Of a stretch of DNA of 64,000 nt, positions 1 to 12,600 are shown in pieces; the stretch's first letter is position 1, and every line of letters starts with the position of its first letter. Under the pieces are notes generated by a model, which saw only the letters and a program-made list of their open reading frames with translations, was not told where the DNA came from and searched no databases. Position numbers and translations under genes: made by a program. Source of the stretch: Proteles cristata cristata (lineage: Eukaryota; Chordata; Mammalia; Carnivora; Hyaenidae). The stretch spans positions 248,001-312,000 of the forward strand of contig JAESUZ010004520.1 of the NCBI GenBank assembly GCA_017311185.1, given 5' to 3'.

Positions 1-167
1 TAAAATTTATTATATAAATACATTTTGTAATTTTCACATCAGCGAATCTCTTCCCAGCACACCCTTTAGAATTCAAAAGATTGCAAATTACTTGATACTA
101 ATTTTTTACTCTTTATTGACAGATTTTAAACTAATGACAAAAAAGGCCAATGGTAAACAATTTAAGT

Positions 168-375
168 TTTAGAGTCAGACTATCTGGATTTGAATCAAGG
201 CTATATCTTACTCCTTTCCATCCATGTGCTCTAGAACAAATTATTTCTCTAGGCTATAGTTTCCTTACCACTAAAATTGAGAGAAAAGCTTCAGTCTCAG
301 GGTTGTAATAAAGATTAAATGATTTAATACAGGTAGAGATTGGAGTAGTGCCTACTTTAATCAAAACATTAAATA
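168..375 (+). repeat. MIR (ancient tRNA-derived SINE)
   Basis: The stretch follows the MIR consensus in order: 'agtcagactatctggatttg' near the 5' side, then a degraded 'tttccttaccactaaaat' core, 'gggttgtaataaagattaaa' and a 3' end near 'tagtgcct'. It is in sense orientation and heavily mutated, as expected for an element shared by all mammals. No target duplication is visible. The ends are approximate. Confidence 0.8.
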
Positions 376-3064
376 GTATATTATTTAATATTTTCATAAG
401 AGGTATTTGATTCCATTTGTAATTTCTTATAGAAGTACATTTAATTAATATTCCTTTGGTGTCTTGATGCAATGTAAGAGTAACTTTATGTAGTGCAAAG
501 TGGGTAATGACATGTAAATGTTTGGGAAACTTTGCTCTAAGTTGATGTTGTGAAGCAGTCATACATATTTCAGTAATTTATCATGTTGTTAGAAGGACTT
601 AGGGTTATAATTCATCATAACAAAAACCTAAGCAAACTCCAAACTGAGATTTTAAATAAATAGTTCTTAATACATAAAGGCATGGAATTCTAGGGACTAT
701 CTCTGATTGCCTCTTTGAAGGATCAAAAGCCAGTGTCAGTTTCCTTTACTAATAGTTGTTATTTCCATAACACCAGGTTATTAGAATCCTAGATTTTCTC
801 ATAAAAACTAGCTTTTTTTTCATAAGCTTCAACATTTTTTACCTATTTATAAAAATATATCATTTTCATTCTGTGATTTTTTAAAAAACAACTTCACAGT
901 GTTTGACTCCATATTGATTGTTTTTTGCTGATATCATCTCACTCAAATCCACTTTTAAGTATTTCATTTTGGGTATGGCCTAGCAAATCAAAATAACAAT
1001 TGATGTATCAAGTGAATTAAATTTCTATTCATGAAGCCTATTCAGATATATAAACACTGAAAGGATTAAGTGAATATGTTCATTGTTTTGATATGAATGT
1101 ATATAGTCTAAACCAGAGCTCAATAATTTTATTTTGAAAATAACGAGTTACTGAGAAAAACTTTGCGCCGAATTGATTGCACTTAAGATTTGGATATAAC
1201 CGAATGATTTAGCAGGTTCCATATTCTTCCATCTGATTTTTGCATATATGTATTCATTACCTAAGGATAATACTGTTTAAATAGGAATAAAATTTTATAG
1301 AGCAAGAGATTACAGAAATGAGTTGTGTACAAATAAAGCACAAATAAACTAAGGCTATCTGAAAGTATAATGAACTGTTGATTAATAATACATTAGCAGT
1401 TAACACAAAAATCAAATTAGTCATCTAAAGAAGTTTGCATATATATGTTTCCCTTGTCATTGATGGGGCTGTAATAGTTTTTAAAGCAAGTATGCCTGTA
1501 TGATGAGTTCATTTGGTATTCAGTGTAATAGCACAGATAATAATGAAGTCATTTGGCTTCCATTATATAAACATTAGATAATGGATACCTATATTAAAAT
1601 GCAACTCTTATGTTTGTGCTTATTTTTGTCTTCATTTGTACACAGTACTAAATCTTTAAAGTTGAGCTTTTATGCAAATCGTTGACATTTATAACTCTGG
1701 ATCTCAAGTGAGTTTTATGGACAAAAACATTCCATTATATTGTTTTAGACTCCAAGATAAACAGCAGTTGGATTTGTTAAAAAGGGTTCTCTTATACCAT
1801 TACCAGTTGTCTAATCTAATTCTCCTGCTCTCACTTTCTGTTGGTCTCTTTAATGGAAGCAGACATTCACAAAAATATCTTTACAGAATATACCATTATA
1901 TAATATATTTGAAAAGTTTGATTTTTATTTATTATTTCTTGGGTTTTTGTGTGCTGTTTCTTTTGCTGAATACTTTTATTTCACTTAAATATCATTAAAC
2001 ACAAATAAAGTGAAATTATAATTTAAAACTATAATCAGATTTTTCCTTTCCAAAGTATCCTACAGCTAGAGGATAATGGTCAAAAGTGACAAGTATTTTC
2101 ACCTTCTTTTTTCTCTCCTGAATAATGTTACTTATTTCTGCCACTTGAGATGGCATAAAGTCTTTTGAGAGAAGGAAGGATTATACTTATACTTCTGTGT
2201 GTTTCTGTTTCTAAGAAATTGCCCATTTCGGAGTTTCAAGTCACCAAATACATGCTGATTTTATAATTTCAAAAACCAAGCAGACACCAAACATATTACA
2301 CTTTTTTGTATATTATGTGTATGTTTAATTTTTTGGTAAATCCTCATTGTGTATGTATACTACAATATACAGCTGAAAAGGATCTATATAGATAATTATA
2401 ATAGTGTACTAAGTAATTATAGTTTTAGAATGAAAATTGCACTGTAGAACATAAAAAATTTGTATTATTCTTCATTTTTCATGGCCTATTAGAGACTTCC
2501 AAAAGAGAGCTTACTAAATTATGGAAAGGATAGGAGGTTTACATTAAACACTTCTAAAAATGCTTTCTCTATATAATGAGAAAATTCTAGGTATGGCACA
2601 GCCTTCAAAGTTGGTAAGAATGCAAGAAGTTAAGTGATAAGTAGAAAGACCTTACATTTAATTAATAAAATTGGTAAGTCTTCCTGTGTTTGATCACTCC
2701 CTTCTCTGAAACCATTCCCTGTAAGCCTGCTCTTCCTTAGGTCTCATATTTGCAAAGGAAACCCCTGTTAACCCTCCCTGAGTTGGATGCTCTTCAGACA
2801 GATTTTCTATCCTCCCTCTGCATTTAAAATGATGTGATAGGTTTTGTTTTAAGTGTACCAAAATAAAAGTCATCCAGGCTCATTAACACAGATACATAGC
2901 TGAAAAAGACAATGGTATTTTAACTGCTATTTCAGATAATGGTGGATATTCTTTGGTTGTACAGCAAAATTCAACAATGATAGTTTCTTAAAAGTCATCT
3001 GCAATGTGGAATCTAAAAACATGCTGATGAAATTTTCATTAGGAACTATATGAAACTCCATTGC
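376..3064. other. Unassigned AT-rich DNA
   Basis: I see no gene, young repeat or RNA here. The longest open frame (108 codons at 1672-1998, plus) is rich in Ile, Leu, Tyr and Phe as expected of translated AT-rich DNA, and matches nothing I know. Very old repeats that cannot be recognised by eye may be present. Confidence 0.5.
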
Positions 3065-3080
3065 CCTGACTTGCATTTTT

Positions 3081-3288
3081 TTTGATGTTTTTATTTATTT
3101 TTGAGAGAGAGAGAGAAACAGCATGAGCAGGGAAGGGTCAGAGAGAGAGGGAGACACAGAATCCAAAGACAGGCTCCAGGCTCTGAGCTGTCAGCACAGA
3201 GCCTGATGCGGGGCTTGAACCCACGAACCATGAGATCATGACCTGAGCCAAAGCCAGATGCTCAACGAACTGAGCCACCCAGGTGCCC
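3081..3288 (-). mobile_element. Felid tRNA-Lys SINE
   Basis: Complete reverse-strand copy. The T-rich tail comes first, then the GA-rich middle, then the complement of the tRNA-like head ending in 'gagccacccaggtgcccc'. It is flanked by an almost perfect 16-bp target duplication, 'cctgacttgcattttt', at 3065-3080 and 3289-3304, so both ends are well fixed. Confidence 0.95.
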
Positions 3289-3304
3289 CCTGACTTGCAT
3301 TTTT

Positions 3305-6300
3305 AAATGTATCTTCTTTCTATGTGTGATATTGTCATAATACACTTTGATAATTTGAAATATATAGAAAATATAGGTTTGCTGAATTATATAGATGTTT
3401 AAAATGATCATTTCATTATACAAATAAAAAAACATATTTGTTAGTATTACTAACAGTCCCATCAAAAAAACCTCTAAGTATTGGGAAGCTCTTAAGCTCA
3501 AGGTGGCAGACACAAGTTTTCCAAAATTCCAATTCTCATTTGAAATGGTGAATATTATTATTGGTAACCAGGATCATCAGTTGTTGTTGTTTTGAAGTGG
3601 CAGCCTTACTTAGCTTATCTGTCAGAAATATCTACCAGATACTCACATATGAATAACTATAGTTTGTTGATTGGCCTTTCATATGAAAATGGTTTTATAT
3701 GAAAAAAAAATGCACACAAGCACTTTTCTTCGCTACCATAACATTTAACTATATAGCAGATATGTTTTGTGCATACTTATCATTGTGTAACAGTATAGTA
3801 AAAATATATATACTCACATGGTCAGTATATAATAAAATTTTTACTCCGTCAAGGATATTCTTAAGTGAAACCAGCTTTTTGTTTTATGTTTTCTTATCCA
3901 AATGTGTGGCAGTGCAAAAGCATCCAAGTTAACATCTCTGGTAACAGGTAAACTTAACATATTAGCTTTCAATATGATGCTTTGACATAGACAGTATCAC
4001 TTCTGTGACATTCTCACTAAAAATTCATGACCTAAATTGAATCACAGGTAAACTTAAGCCAAACCCACATTGAAGATCATTCTGCAAAATAGCTGTTCTA
4101 TTCAAGAGTCAAAGTAAAAGGGAAAAACTGAGGATCTGATTCAATAAAAGTAGTCTGAGGAAAATGACAGCTAAATGCAAATGTTATTCTGTTTTGGAAT
4201 CTGGACCAAGAAAAGGTTTCTCTTCATTTGGAGGAGTTAAAACAAACCCAAAACAAAAACACGAAAAGGAAAATTCTTTTTTACATTTGTGATAACTCTA
4301 TATACTCCAGTCAAATATTTTATCATAATTTACTTAAAAATATAAGTACTAGGATATCATAGGCATAGCAAATTGTAATAAATTATAAAGTATAAGAGCA
4401 GAACCCAAACATCTCCAGAGAATGGTTATCATGTTAAAGCATTAAACTGACTAATATATAATTGAGATTTTTGTTAATTTCTGTATTAACTCTTTTTTGA
4501 TATATAAAAGTAAAGGACTGCCCCAGAAAGTCATACGGTAGGTGATGGCTGACTGTACTGTTAACTATTTGATGATGCACTGAAACAAATAGTGTTCATG
4601 AGAGCCACAACATGGAAGATCTCTAAAAATAAGGCTCAACTGTTGATGGAGATATACCACCACCACCACCCCACTCTCTGGCCCCCATTGTCTACTACAC
4701 TCCTCTCAGTTTTTTTGTTTTTTTTTTTTTAAACACTTCTGTATTTTGTTTGCTGGAGCAAGATTCAATACCATTGTTTCACTATGATATTTATTATTTG
4801 TGCTGATATTGACACCATACTTTATGTGGTCAGCATTTCTTTTTCAACTTTTCCCTGAGGCTCTAGGTTTCCCTGTATATAGCTAAAGTGAACTGGAAAA
4901 CCCAGAAGTAGTTTTTAGACACATTGTTTACCTTGCCTGGTATTGACAAACAAAACCACCAACAATGATAGAAATAGTTTCTTTATAAATTCTTGTTCTA
5001 TCAGAATGTGAAGTACAAACATGTCAGTCATGTTATAGTCTCTCTCTAATTTAGATGCTCATCTTTTCCATATATAGGGTAGATTTTGTTTTTTGTTTTT
5101 CAATTTGTTGGGTTTATATATAATTTCTATTCTCCTGTACAATGACCATAAGCCATCGCCTATATGATTCACAGATATCAACGATGATTATTGCTCATTA
5201 TCTTCTAGTGATTGTCCTGTGTATTCTCATAACTATAGTCTTTGCCTCTTCCATGATTTTGAAGTTCTTGCCCTCGTTCCCTTTGACTGGTACTTACTGG
5301 CCTAGAAAACTATGAAAGTAGCATCTATATCTGTCAGTGCTAGGAATTTTCCTTGAGAGATTACCAGTGCATGTGCCAAGGCTTCAGATATTCCCAGAAT
5401 GGTCTTGGATTCTTTATCCAGGTTTGGAAAATGGCTCGTTTTGCAGATCTAAGATACAGGTGACCACCTGGGCCCTGAAACAGCATTGCCTGCTTCATGA
5501 ATCTCCATATATCTGGTAAGAAAATCTTCAGGTGTTAGAAACAGTATTCAAAAATCCAACAAAAGTATTTTAATCATTGGGATGGAAAATAATTCAACTG
5601 AGTCCCATCTCCATGGTATCCTTCATCAATACTTCCAGTCCAAAACTAACAATAAGAAAGAACAGAAGACAAAAAACTCTTGACCAAAACAATAATGACC
5701 TTTAAGACACAATTTAATCTCTTTCACACACAGCAATTTTCACTTATAGAATAGAATATCTAACAACAACATTTAGAGTTAAAGTTGATTTTGTAGCTTT
5801 CCAAAAAATGTGTTTAACTTGGGTGACTAAAGTTGTATTGGTGAATTTTCTTAAACAAAAATATTTTTGTACCAAAGATCATTTAATCTTTACCTCTAGA
5901 GACATGAAACTGCTTATAATTCTACTTTCATTGTATTTTTATTTTTTAAAGTTTTAAAATTGAAGAGTTTACTCTCAACTAGAACACAGATTTGGAAAGT
6001 TGACCCACATTCTTTTGGTCATCATGATACTCCTTGGTCACAGAATAGTAGAAGAGTTAATCCTGACTTCCTATTTACAAACGATCTAGATTTCTGATGT
6101 GGTACTCAGTAATATGTCCCAAGGTATTATGTCTTTCCTTTTTCCCCAAAAATAGTTCATGATTCCTCTACAAATGTAGATGCTTATGGATCTTGTCAGG
6201 GCCTTCCATAAAATTGTTTCAGGCCTATTTAATCTGCAGTAATGACAACGTTTTATAAACATTGTTTCTGTAACAATACTCTTAAGGCATAATACTGAAT

Positions 6301-6535
6301 GTGTAGATGACATTTTCCAAGGATTTATTTCAAAACATGAAGTGCCAAATTTTAAAGTATTCCTAAATTTATGTCACCTGTAGTGCAGTCTTTCAGTGAA
6401 GATCATGACAAAATAAGACAGTGTTTAGGGGGACTGAAAGCTACTAGTTACAACAAAAGCCAGATCTGTGGTTAGAATGGCAAAATGCAAAATGGGGCTG
6501 GGAAGGTGTGATGTAATATTCCAAAGACTGACTGG
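3305..6535. other. Unassigned AT-rich DNA
   Basis: No recognised gene or young repeat. It contains a short CCA-rich run near 4660-4673 and a T-rich run at 4700-4731. An open frame at 5337-5519 (60 codons, plus) sits in slightly GC-richer sequence and ends at a 'ctggtaag' that resembles a splice donor, but its stop codon overlaps that site and the protein is not recognised, so it is not called a gene. Confidence 0.5.
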
Positions 6536-6536
6536 T

Positions 6537-6763
6537 GGGGCACCTGGGTGGCTCAGTCGGTTAAGTGACTGACTTCAACTCAGGTCATGATATCATGGTT
6601 CAAGGGTTTGAGCCCTGCATAGGGCTCTGTGCTGACAGCTAGCTCCGAGCCTGGAGCCTGTTTCAGATTCTGTGCCTCCCTCTCTCTCTGACCCTCCCCT
6701 GCTCATGCTGTATTTCTCACTCTCTCTCTCAGAAATAAATAAAACATTAAAACAATTGTTTTA
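6537..6763 (+). mobile_element. Felid tRNA-Lys SINE
   Basis: Full-length sense copy beginning 'ggggcacctgggtggctcag', with a degenerate B box ('ggttcaagggtttgagccc'), the CT-rich segment and an 'aaataaataaaacatt' tail. Imperfect flanking repeats 'aaagactgactggt' and 'aaagattaattggt' (two differences) look like an aged target duplication. Confidence 0.93.
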
Positions 6764-7055
6764 AAAAGATTAATTGGTCTGCTGATCACTAATGCCTCAA
6801 GTCAGGTGAATCATATGTTTTTTTTATGATATTAAAAACAAGAAAGATACAAATAGAAAATAAGTGAAAACTAAAATTAAAGCATGTTGTATAGACAGTG
6901 AAAGGAACTCATGAATTTGCCCAAGAAAAATAAAGGGGGGGATCAATACATAAAGTATAATACATCAAATTTTTTAAGAAATATCTTTACGTAGAAAAAC
7001 CAAACCAAACTCAGCAGCTTCAACCTGTAACATAATGCAGATTGGAAGCCAAGTT

Positions 7056-7280
7056 GCTTAAGGGCATAGAATCAGACTAATCTGTGCTCATATCTGGCTC
7101 TGTTGCTTACAAATGTGATTTCTGGAAAGACCTTTAGCCTCGCTGATCCTCTGATCCTCAGGAGTTCTTAGAATCTCCTTCATAGCAATATTAGGAGGAA
7201 TGAAATGAGAATTACATATAAAAAGTGCCTGGCACAGAGTTGATAACAAGTAACTGATTGTTATTAACAGTAGTAGCAAT
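7056..7280 (+). repeat. MIR
   Basis: Good match to MIR in sense orientation: 'gaatcagacta' start, 'tctggctctgttgcttac', 'tttctggaaagacctttagcctc', then 'gaaatgagaattacatataa' and 'aaagtgcctggcacagagtt'. It is one of the best preserved MIR copies in the window. No flanking duplication is visible. Confidence 0.9.
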
Positions 7281-8074
7281 ATCACAAGGTCAGGGAAAAA
7301 GTCATAATGCCCTCTTCAGCTCTAAACTCATCTTTTTTTTTTTTACAATGCTTTCCACTTGATAGGCCCAGTGCAAAATGGTCATATCCAGAGACTCTTA
7401 AATTTTAATCACTGCTGATGAATTATATAGTGCAGGAGCTGCTCTGAAGGCAGCTTTTGGAATGGAGACTAAACTTTCACTAGTGGTTGGAAGTGGATAA
7501 ATTAATTTATCTTTTCATCTAGGGTGAGCCCTTGGAGGAAATCATTATCATAAAACATTGTAAATCTATAGACTTGGCAGCTTTTGCCCTGCAGAGTCTC
7601 GGGACTTGAGTAAATATGGAGATTTAGAGATTTACTGTCTTTTCCTTTGAAGAAGTTATTTCCCTTGGTAGGGAAAGACGGACATGGCAAAAGGAAAAAA
7701 AAAAATTCTTGTTTTAACTTTGAACCTGAACCAGCTTTGAAATACATATATCTTTTTTCCAAGATAGCTTTCACAGCTGCAAAGCCATTTTTATTAAATT
7801 ACAATAGTAAACTTGAGAGCAAAGATGAGCTAGGGGAAAAGATCTTACTCAATATATGCACCTATCAAGAATCAACATTAAAGACTATGACCTATTATCA
7901 ACATTTCTTCTGAGGCCTGGTGAGACAGAGAAACATCATTAGTATACATTGTCAAGCAAGGAAATTGAAAATAGGAAATAAAATTAGCCATTCAGCCTAA
8001 AAGTCAAAGTTGCATTTGTTTGTAACAAATAGAAAGTTTTTCAAGAAAATATTTGAGTAGATTTTCACAGTGAT
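7281..8074. other. Unassigned DNA
   Basis: No gene or young repeat is seen. There are short T and A runs at about 7331-7344 and 7700-7710. Overlapping opposite-strand open frames of 88-90 codons at 7502-7913 are chance frames in AT-rich DNA. Confidence 0.45.
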
Positions 8075-8082
8075 TATCAGAG

Positions 8083-8355
8083 GCTCCCTCCCTACAGTGA
8101 CAGGCTCCCTCTCTCTCCAACCCTTGGATATGTGCTCTCTCTCTCAAAAAAAAAAAAACATTAAAAAAATTTTTTTAAATACTTTTAAAAAAGTATATAT
8201 GAACATCAAGTAGATATACCATGTTATGCCTATCTAATAGCCAACAATATCTAGTGACAGGTCTCAAGAACATAGATCAGAATACATATTTTCTGACTTC
8301 TAGAATATCTGATATCTACAGTACTCTAAGAAGAAAAAAGTTGAACTATTTATAA
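8083..8355 (+). repeat. Duplicated segment, copy A (SINE tail plus unique flank)
   Basis: From 8105 to 8356 this matches 9155-9409. The first ~60 bp are the CT-rich tail and A tract of a SINE. The remaining ~190 bp are non-repetitive DNA that I read as identical to copy B except for one substitution ('ctacagtactc' against 'ctacaatactc'). The 8-bp word 'tatcagag' lies on both sides (8075-8082 and 8356-8363), which could be a target duplication. Copy A lacks the SINE head that copy B has, so B is probably the source. Confidence 0.85.
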
Positions 8356-8363
8356 TATCAGAG

Positions 8364-9025
8364 TATCTATCTAAATTTATCCTGAGATACATATAATTAA
8401 AGCCATTCTATTTTCTTTAGATATACATAGGTATCATTTAATTTAATAAAATCAGTTTAGAAAGTCTCTTGAAGAATGTCTAAAGAGGAGGCATTCTTTA
8501 CCAGAGAAAATGCATCCTCAAAGTTAAGAAATTTTCGACCTGGAATCAATTCTTCATGACAGCACATTATAAAGAAGTAGGATTCAAGCACAGTAGGACT
8601 TTGTACATAGAGCAACAGCAACAACAACAAATGAAGGAAAGTAAGTTTTGGAAGGGTGTACGTTGGTCACTCTGAAATGGAAGAATTTGTGACATAGAAC
8701 AGGTTGGATGTTTGTGTTTCTGTGTTGTGGATCTATGTGTGAAAGAGAACAAGAGAGAGATACTAAAAGAAAATGCGAGGAAATGTATGTGTGCGCCATC
8801 TTGATCCAAAGTCTCCATCTTAACTGCTATTGAGCATCCAGAGGCTGAGCCTTCTTCCATGCTAAGAGAACCCTCCTCTTTCTTTGGGCCTCTTTTTTCA
8901 CTAATACTATTGAAAATTATAGGTCAGAAAATTGGTTTAAAATTATATTAGAATTTTTCCCCCTCTGAATATGACAACAGATTACTAGACAAAAGCATGT
9001 GGGATCTTTAAAACTGATAGCAAGG
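8364..9025. other. Unassigned DNA
   Basis: No gene is supported. A short CAA-rich run lies at about 8611-8632. The reverse-strand frames at 8567-8860 translate low-complexity sequence and match no protein I recognise. Confidence 0.45.
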
Positions 9026-9217
9026 CCCTTGGGTGGCTCAATCAGTTAAGCATCCAACTCTTGCTTTTGGCTCAGGTTAATCTCACAGTCTGTGAGATCA
9101 AGCCCCGCATCAGGCTCTGTACTGGTGGTTCAGAGCCTGCTTGGGCTTCTCTATCTCCCTCTCTCTCCACCCCTTGGATATGTTCTCTCTCTCTCAAAAA
9201 AAAAAAAAAAACCATTA
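9026..9217 (+). mobile_element. Carnivore tRNA-Lys SINE (source side of the duplication)
   Basis: Sense copy starting near 'cccttgggtggctcaatcag', with B box region 'gtgagatcaagcccc', a short CT-rich segment and a long A tract. It is more diverged than the youngest copies and no clear target duplication is visible. Its last ~60 bp and the following DNA to 9409 recur at 8105-8356. Confidence 0.88.
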
Positions 9218-9409
9218 AAAATTTTTTTTAAATACTTTTAAAAAAGTATATATGAACATCAAGTAGATATACCATGTTATGCCTATCTAATAGCCAACAA
9301 TATCTAGTGACAGGTCTCAAGAACATAGATCAGAATACATATTTTCTGACTTCTAGAATATCTGATATCTACAATACTCTAAGAAGAAAAAAGTTGAACT
9401 ATTTATAAT
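9155..9409 (+). repeat. Duplicated segment, copy B
   Basis: Second copy of the sequence at 8105-8356, offset by about 1,050 bp. Similarity begins inside the CT-rich part of the SINE and stops abruptly after 'ttgaactatttataat'. Apart from A-tract length, differences are very few, so the event or a later gene conversion is recent compared with the SINE itself. Confidence 0.9.
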
Positions 9410-10906
9410 TGTCAATATATCCAAAATGAAGGAGTCCCCTTAGGGAATTTTTTCAATATTGAGAACGAATACAACATATATTAGTTTCTTACAGCTCTTT
9501 GATAATTGGGATAATAAAACAGTAAACATAAGAAATATATCTTCTCAACAAGGAATTCTAAACACCAAATTGTGAAATAAGTAATTTGCTTTTTGCTATG
9601 ATCTCCAAGCATAAATCTCAGGCACTATAAACCCAAAAGTGGAAACTTGGTTGCCATCTTGAGCCAACTACCTCCTTATCTTAACTATAACTTTGGAGAG
9701 AGCTTGTAGACTGGAGTATGGGGCCACGAAGCAAAACTCTTAATAAAACAATAATTTATTAGTGGTTTATCACTTCCAGGCTTCTTTTTAAGTTAATATG
9801 TTGGTTTATGTTTGTATACATATGGAAAAAATTTGAAGCATACTTGGGCTAGTGTCTGGAAATGTGTGTATGTATGTGATTCATACTACCCTGATAACCT
9901 CAGTAGAGTAGGAATTGGAGTCAGGGGGAAAGCAGAGTATTGACATTCTGTATTAATCTTTGCATTATTTGACTGCATGTAATGGTTAATAATACATTCT
10001 CAGGAAAAATCAGTTCTCTAAAGAATTGTCCAGGTCTTAACATAAGGGTTTTTAACCACTGCTTTAAGTATCAGAGGTTTCTTCTGTCTTCTGCTACTCC
10101 TTATGTCTTTTCTTTTCCCTCTTCTTGTATGCATTCTCCTTTTTCTTTTTCAGTGATTAAATGGACCCTTACCTGAAACTTTATTATGTAAGTCAGAGGA
10201 AAAGAAGTAAGGCCAGCAAGATCAAAACACAGATGAGAACAGGAAACCAAGTCTTAAATAAACAACATTGATGACCAATACCTCTTTTCCCCTCTATACA
10301 GTATACCCAGGCCATGTAAACAACCACAGAATTTTAATTAATTCAGCTTGAAAACTGCATGCTTAACTAAAAGAAAAAAATGCAGTAATGGTAAAATTTC
10401 ACTTACTACCTTAGAATTTCACTTTCTTACTTTATAATTATTTTGTCAATGAAGCTGCCTGCCTGAAAATTCAGATAATTCCTCTAAGGCAATAGTAACT
10501 TCTTCCTACTCCACTTTTGTTTTTGAAATTTTAATCTATCTTTACTTTTGAAGCTAAATGTTTCATATTAGCTTCTTGGTGACCATAAGATGTAACTTGA
10601 ATTCCTGAATAATGTTGTTCAAAATCTTATAGTAATCATGTTACTTTCACCAGTTAATAAAAAAATGCTTTGAAAATAATTTTCTAATGTTTAGATAAGC
10701 AGACTTATTTATTGAAGTATCGGATAATTTGCTTGTTTTTATAAATCAAATATACTGCCTGAAAAACAGTCCAATAGACATTGAAATGGTGACAATGTGT
10801 CCATGTCTTTTGCTCTTCTACTTTCAAATTTTGTGGTCTTCTCATCTTTTTTCATAGGTGCCGCTGAGTAAATCAGCTCTAAGTTACACGTAATCAATAT
10901 GAAATA
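9410..10906. other. Unassigned AT-rich DNA
   Basis: No gene, young repeat or structural RNA recognised. The 64-codon frame at 9982-10176 (plus) has no family signature. Confidence 0.45.
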
Positions 10907-11148
10907 GGGGTACCTGGGTGGCTCAGTCAGTTAAGTATCTCACTTCAGCTCATGTCATAATCATCATGATCATCATGATCTCGTAGTTTGTGCGTTCGAG
11001 CCCTGCATCAAGCTCTGTGCTGACAGCTTGGAGCCTGGGGCCTGCTTCAGATTCTGTGTCTCCCACTCTCTCAGCCCTCTCCAGTTCCCTACCATCCTCC
11101 TATCTCTCAGTCTCTCTCTCTCAAATAAAACATAAACATTAAAAAAAA
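10907..11148 (+). mobile_element. Felid tRNA-Lys SINE with internal ATCATG expansion
   Basis: Sense copy with a 'ggggtacctgggtggctcag' head and an 'aaataaaacataaacatt' tail followed by A8. Upstream of the B box the usual 'gtcatgatctc' is expanded to repeated 'atcatgatc' units (about 10965-10981), a small tandem duplication within the tRNA-like region. Confidence 0.92.
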
Positions 11149-11565
11149 GAAACTGATGTACATAACTCTGATGGTCATAACCATCTGAAATTGAGGATAA
11201 TGGAAAGTCAATAGAGAGAAAAGAGAGGAACAGAGCATATACTCCTAGTGTAACCCCATACTACCTTGTCCAAAAAAACAATTCCTCAGGCAATTTATCT
11301 ACCTCCTTTTATTCTTCCAAAAAGCAGTTTATCTTCATCAATTTTCTCTGACAATCAAACGTTTATATTCCTCCCTCAAACTTCTGAATCTGAGAGTGGT
11401 GGAATTATTTGAATATCAGTCAATACTTTCCACTACATTTTCACCATTAATCTCAGTAGGTACAAACTGATGAAGACATAGTGGGGAGATACTACCTAGA
11501 AATGGTTCAGGGCAAATCAATACATTCTATCCCCATATCAGATGATGATTTTGATTATCAGTTTT
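11149..11565. other. Unassigned DNA
   Basis: Nothing recognised between the SINEs at 10907 and 11584. Confidence 0.4.
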
Positions 11566-11583
11566 TGATTGGCTTAAGTTTTT

Positions 11584-11783
11584 GTTTATTTATTTTTAAA
11601 TGTTTATTTGTTTAGAGAGAGACAGAGCATAAGTAGGGGAAGGGCAGAGGGACACAGAGAATCTGAAGCAGGCTTCAGGCTCTGAGCTGTCAGGACAAAG
11701 CCGACATGGGGCTTGAACCCACAAACTGCAAGAGCATGACCTGAGCCGAGGTCGGACTTTGACTGAGTCACCCAGGTAGCCCC
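11584..11783 (-). mobile_element. Felid tRNA-Lys SINE
   Basis: Reverse-strand copy: 'aaatgtttatttgttt' tail complement, GA-rich middle, 'ggcttgaaccc' B-box complement, head end 'gtcacccaggtagcccc'. Flanked by the diverged target duplication 'tgattggcttaagttttt' (11566-11583) and 'tgactggctttatttttt' (11784-11801). Confidence 0.93.
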
Positions 11784-11819
11784 TGACTGGCTTTATTTTT
11801 TAAACATTTGACAGCCTTG

Positions 11820-12600
11820 CGGACACCTAGCATCTTGAATAATAAAAAATTAAATTAACTGAAAGATCAACTATGTATAAATATTCTAATAAGACATACA
11901 AGTAAATTTTGAAGATATCACAGCCAGAGTAAAAATAAAGAATCTATAAATAGATAGCAATAAAAATCTATATTACAAATAAATTTGGTAAAATATTTGT
12001 TAAGTAGGTCTGGAAATAAATGGAAAGAATCCTCTAGAAAAAATGTCCAAAAATACAAAGATAAAATGCCCAAAATACCCCCAGGATATATGACCAGTCT
12101 AAGAGGTCAATAGCTGATGCATAAAAGTCCCTGAAAAGAGAATAAAATTGGACTACCATTAATCAAAAATATTAAAAAGGATTTTCCCAGAGCTGAAGAC
12201 ATAAATCTCTAAATTGAAAGATTCTACCAAGGGCCCAGAAAAGTGAATAAAAATAATCACACTTAGATTTCTTATTATGAAACTTTGTGCAGGTACTTAA
12301 ATAAGGAAATCTAAAAGCTTCTAATGAGAAACAAAAAACAGTAAAGATGGTTCATACTCCTTCAGTTTTAGTAGCTGTACAGTGTATGAAAACAGTGCAA
12401 TAATTCCATCAAAATAATGAAAAATAAACCATTTTCAATCTAGGGTTTTATTATTTGTGAGAATAATAAAGATTGATTTATTTAGCTATGCAAGGTTTTG
12501 GTAAATTCACCTTCTATAGACTTTTCTAAATTACATAAAGACTTACTCCAACAAAACGAGACACATCACAAGAAAAAGTAAGGACATATCTTTAAGGAGG
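11820..12600 (+). mobile_element. Old LINE-1 fragment
   Basis: Diverged sense-strand L1. The order 'ttttcccagagctgaagacataaatct', 'attatgaaactttgtg' and 'aaaagcttctaatgagaaa' follows the part of mammalian L1M elements also seen at about 40.6-40.9 kb inside the large L1. No open frame survives. Boundaries are uncertain and no target duplication is visible. Confidence 0.55.

Noticed and set aside
5337..5519. 60-codon frame ending at 'ctggtaag', resembling an exon with a splice donor
   Set aside because: Its stop overlaps the putative donor, no convincing acceptor or partner exon is seen and the peptide is unrecognised.
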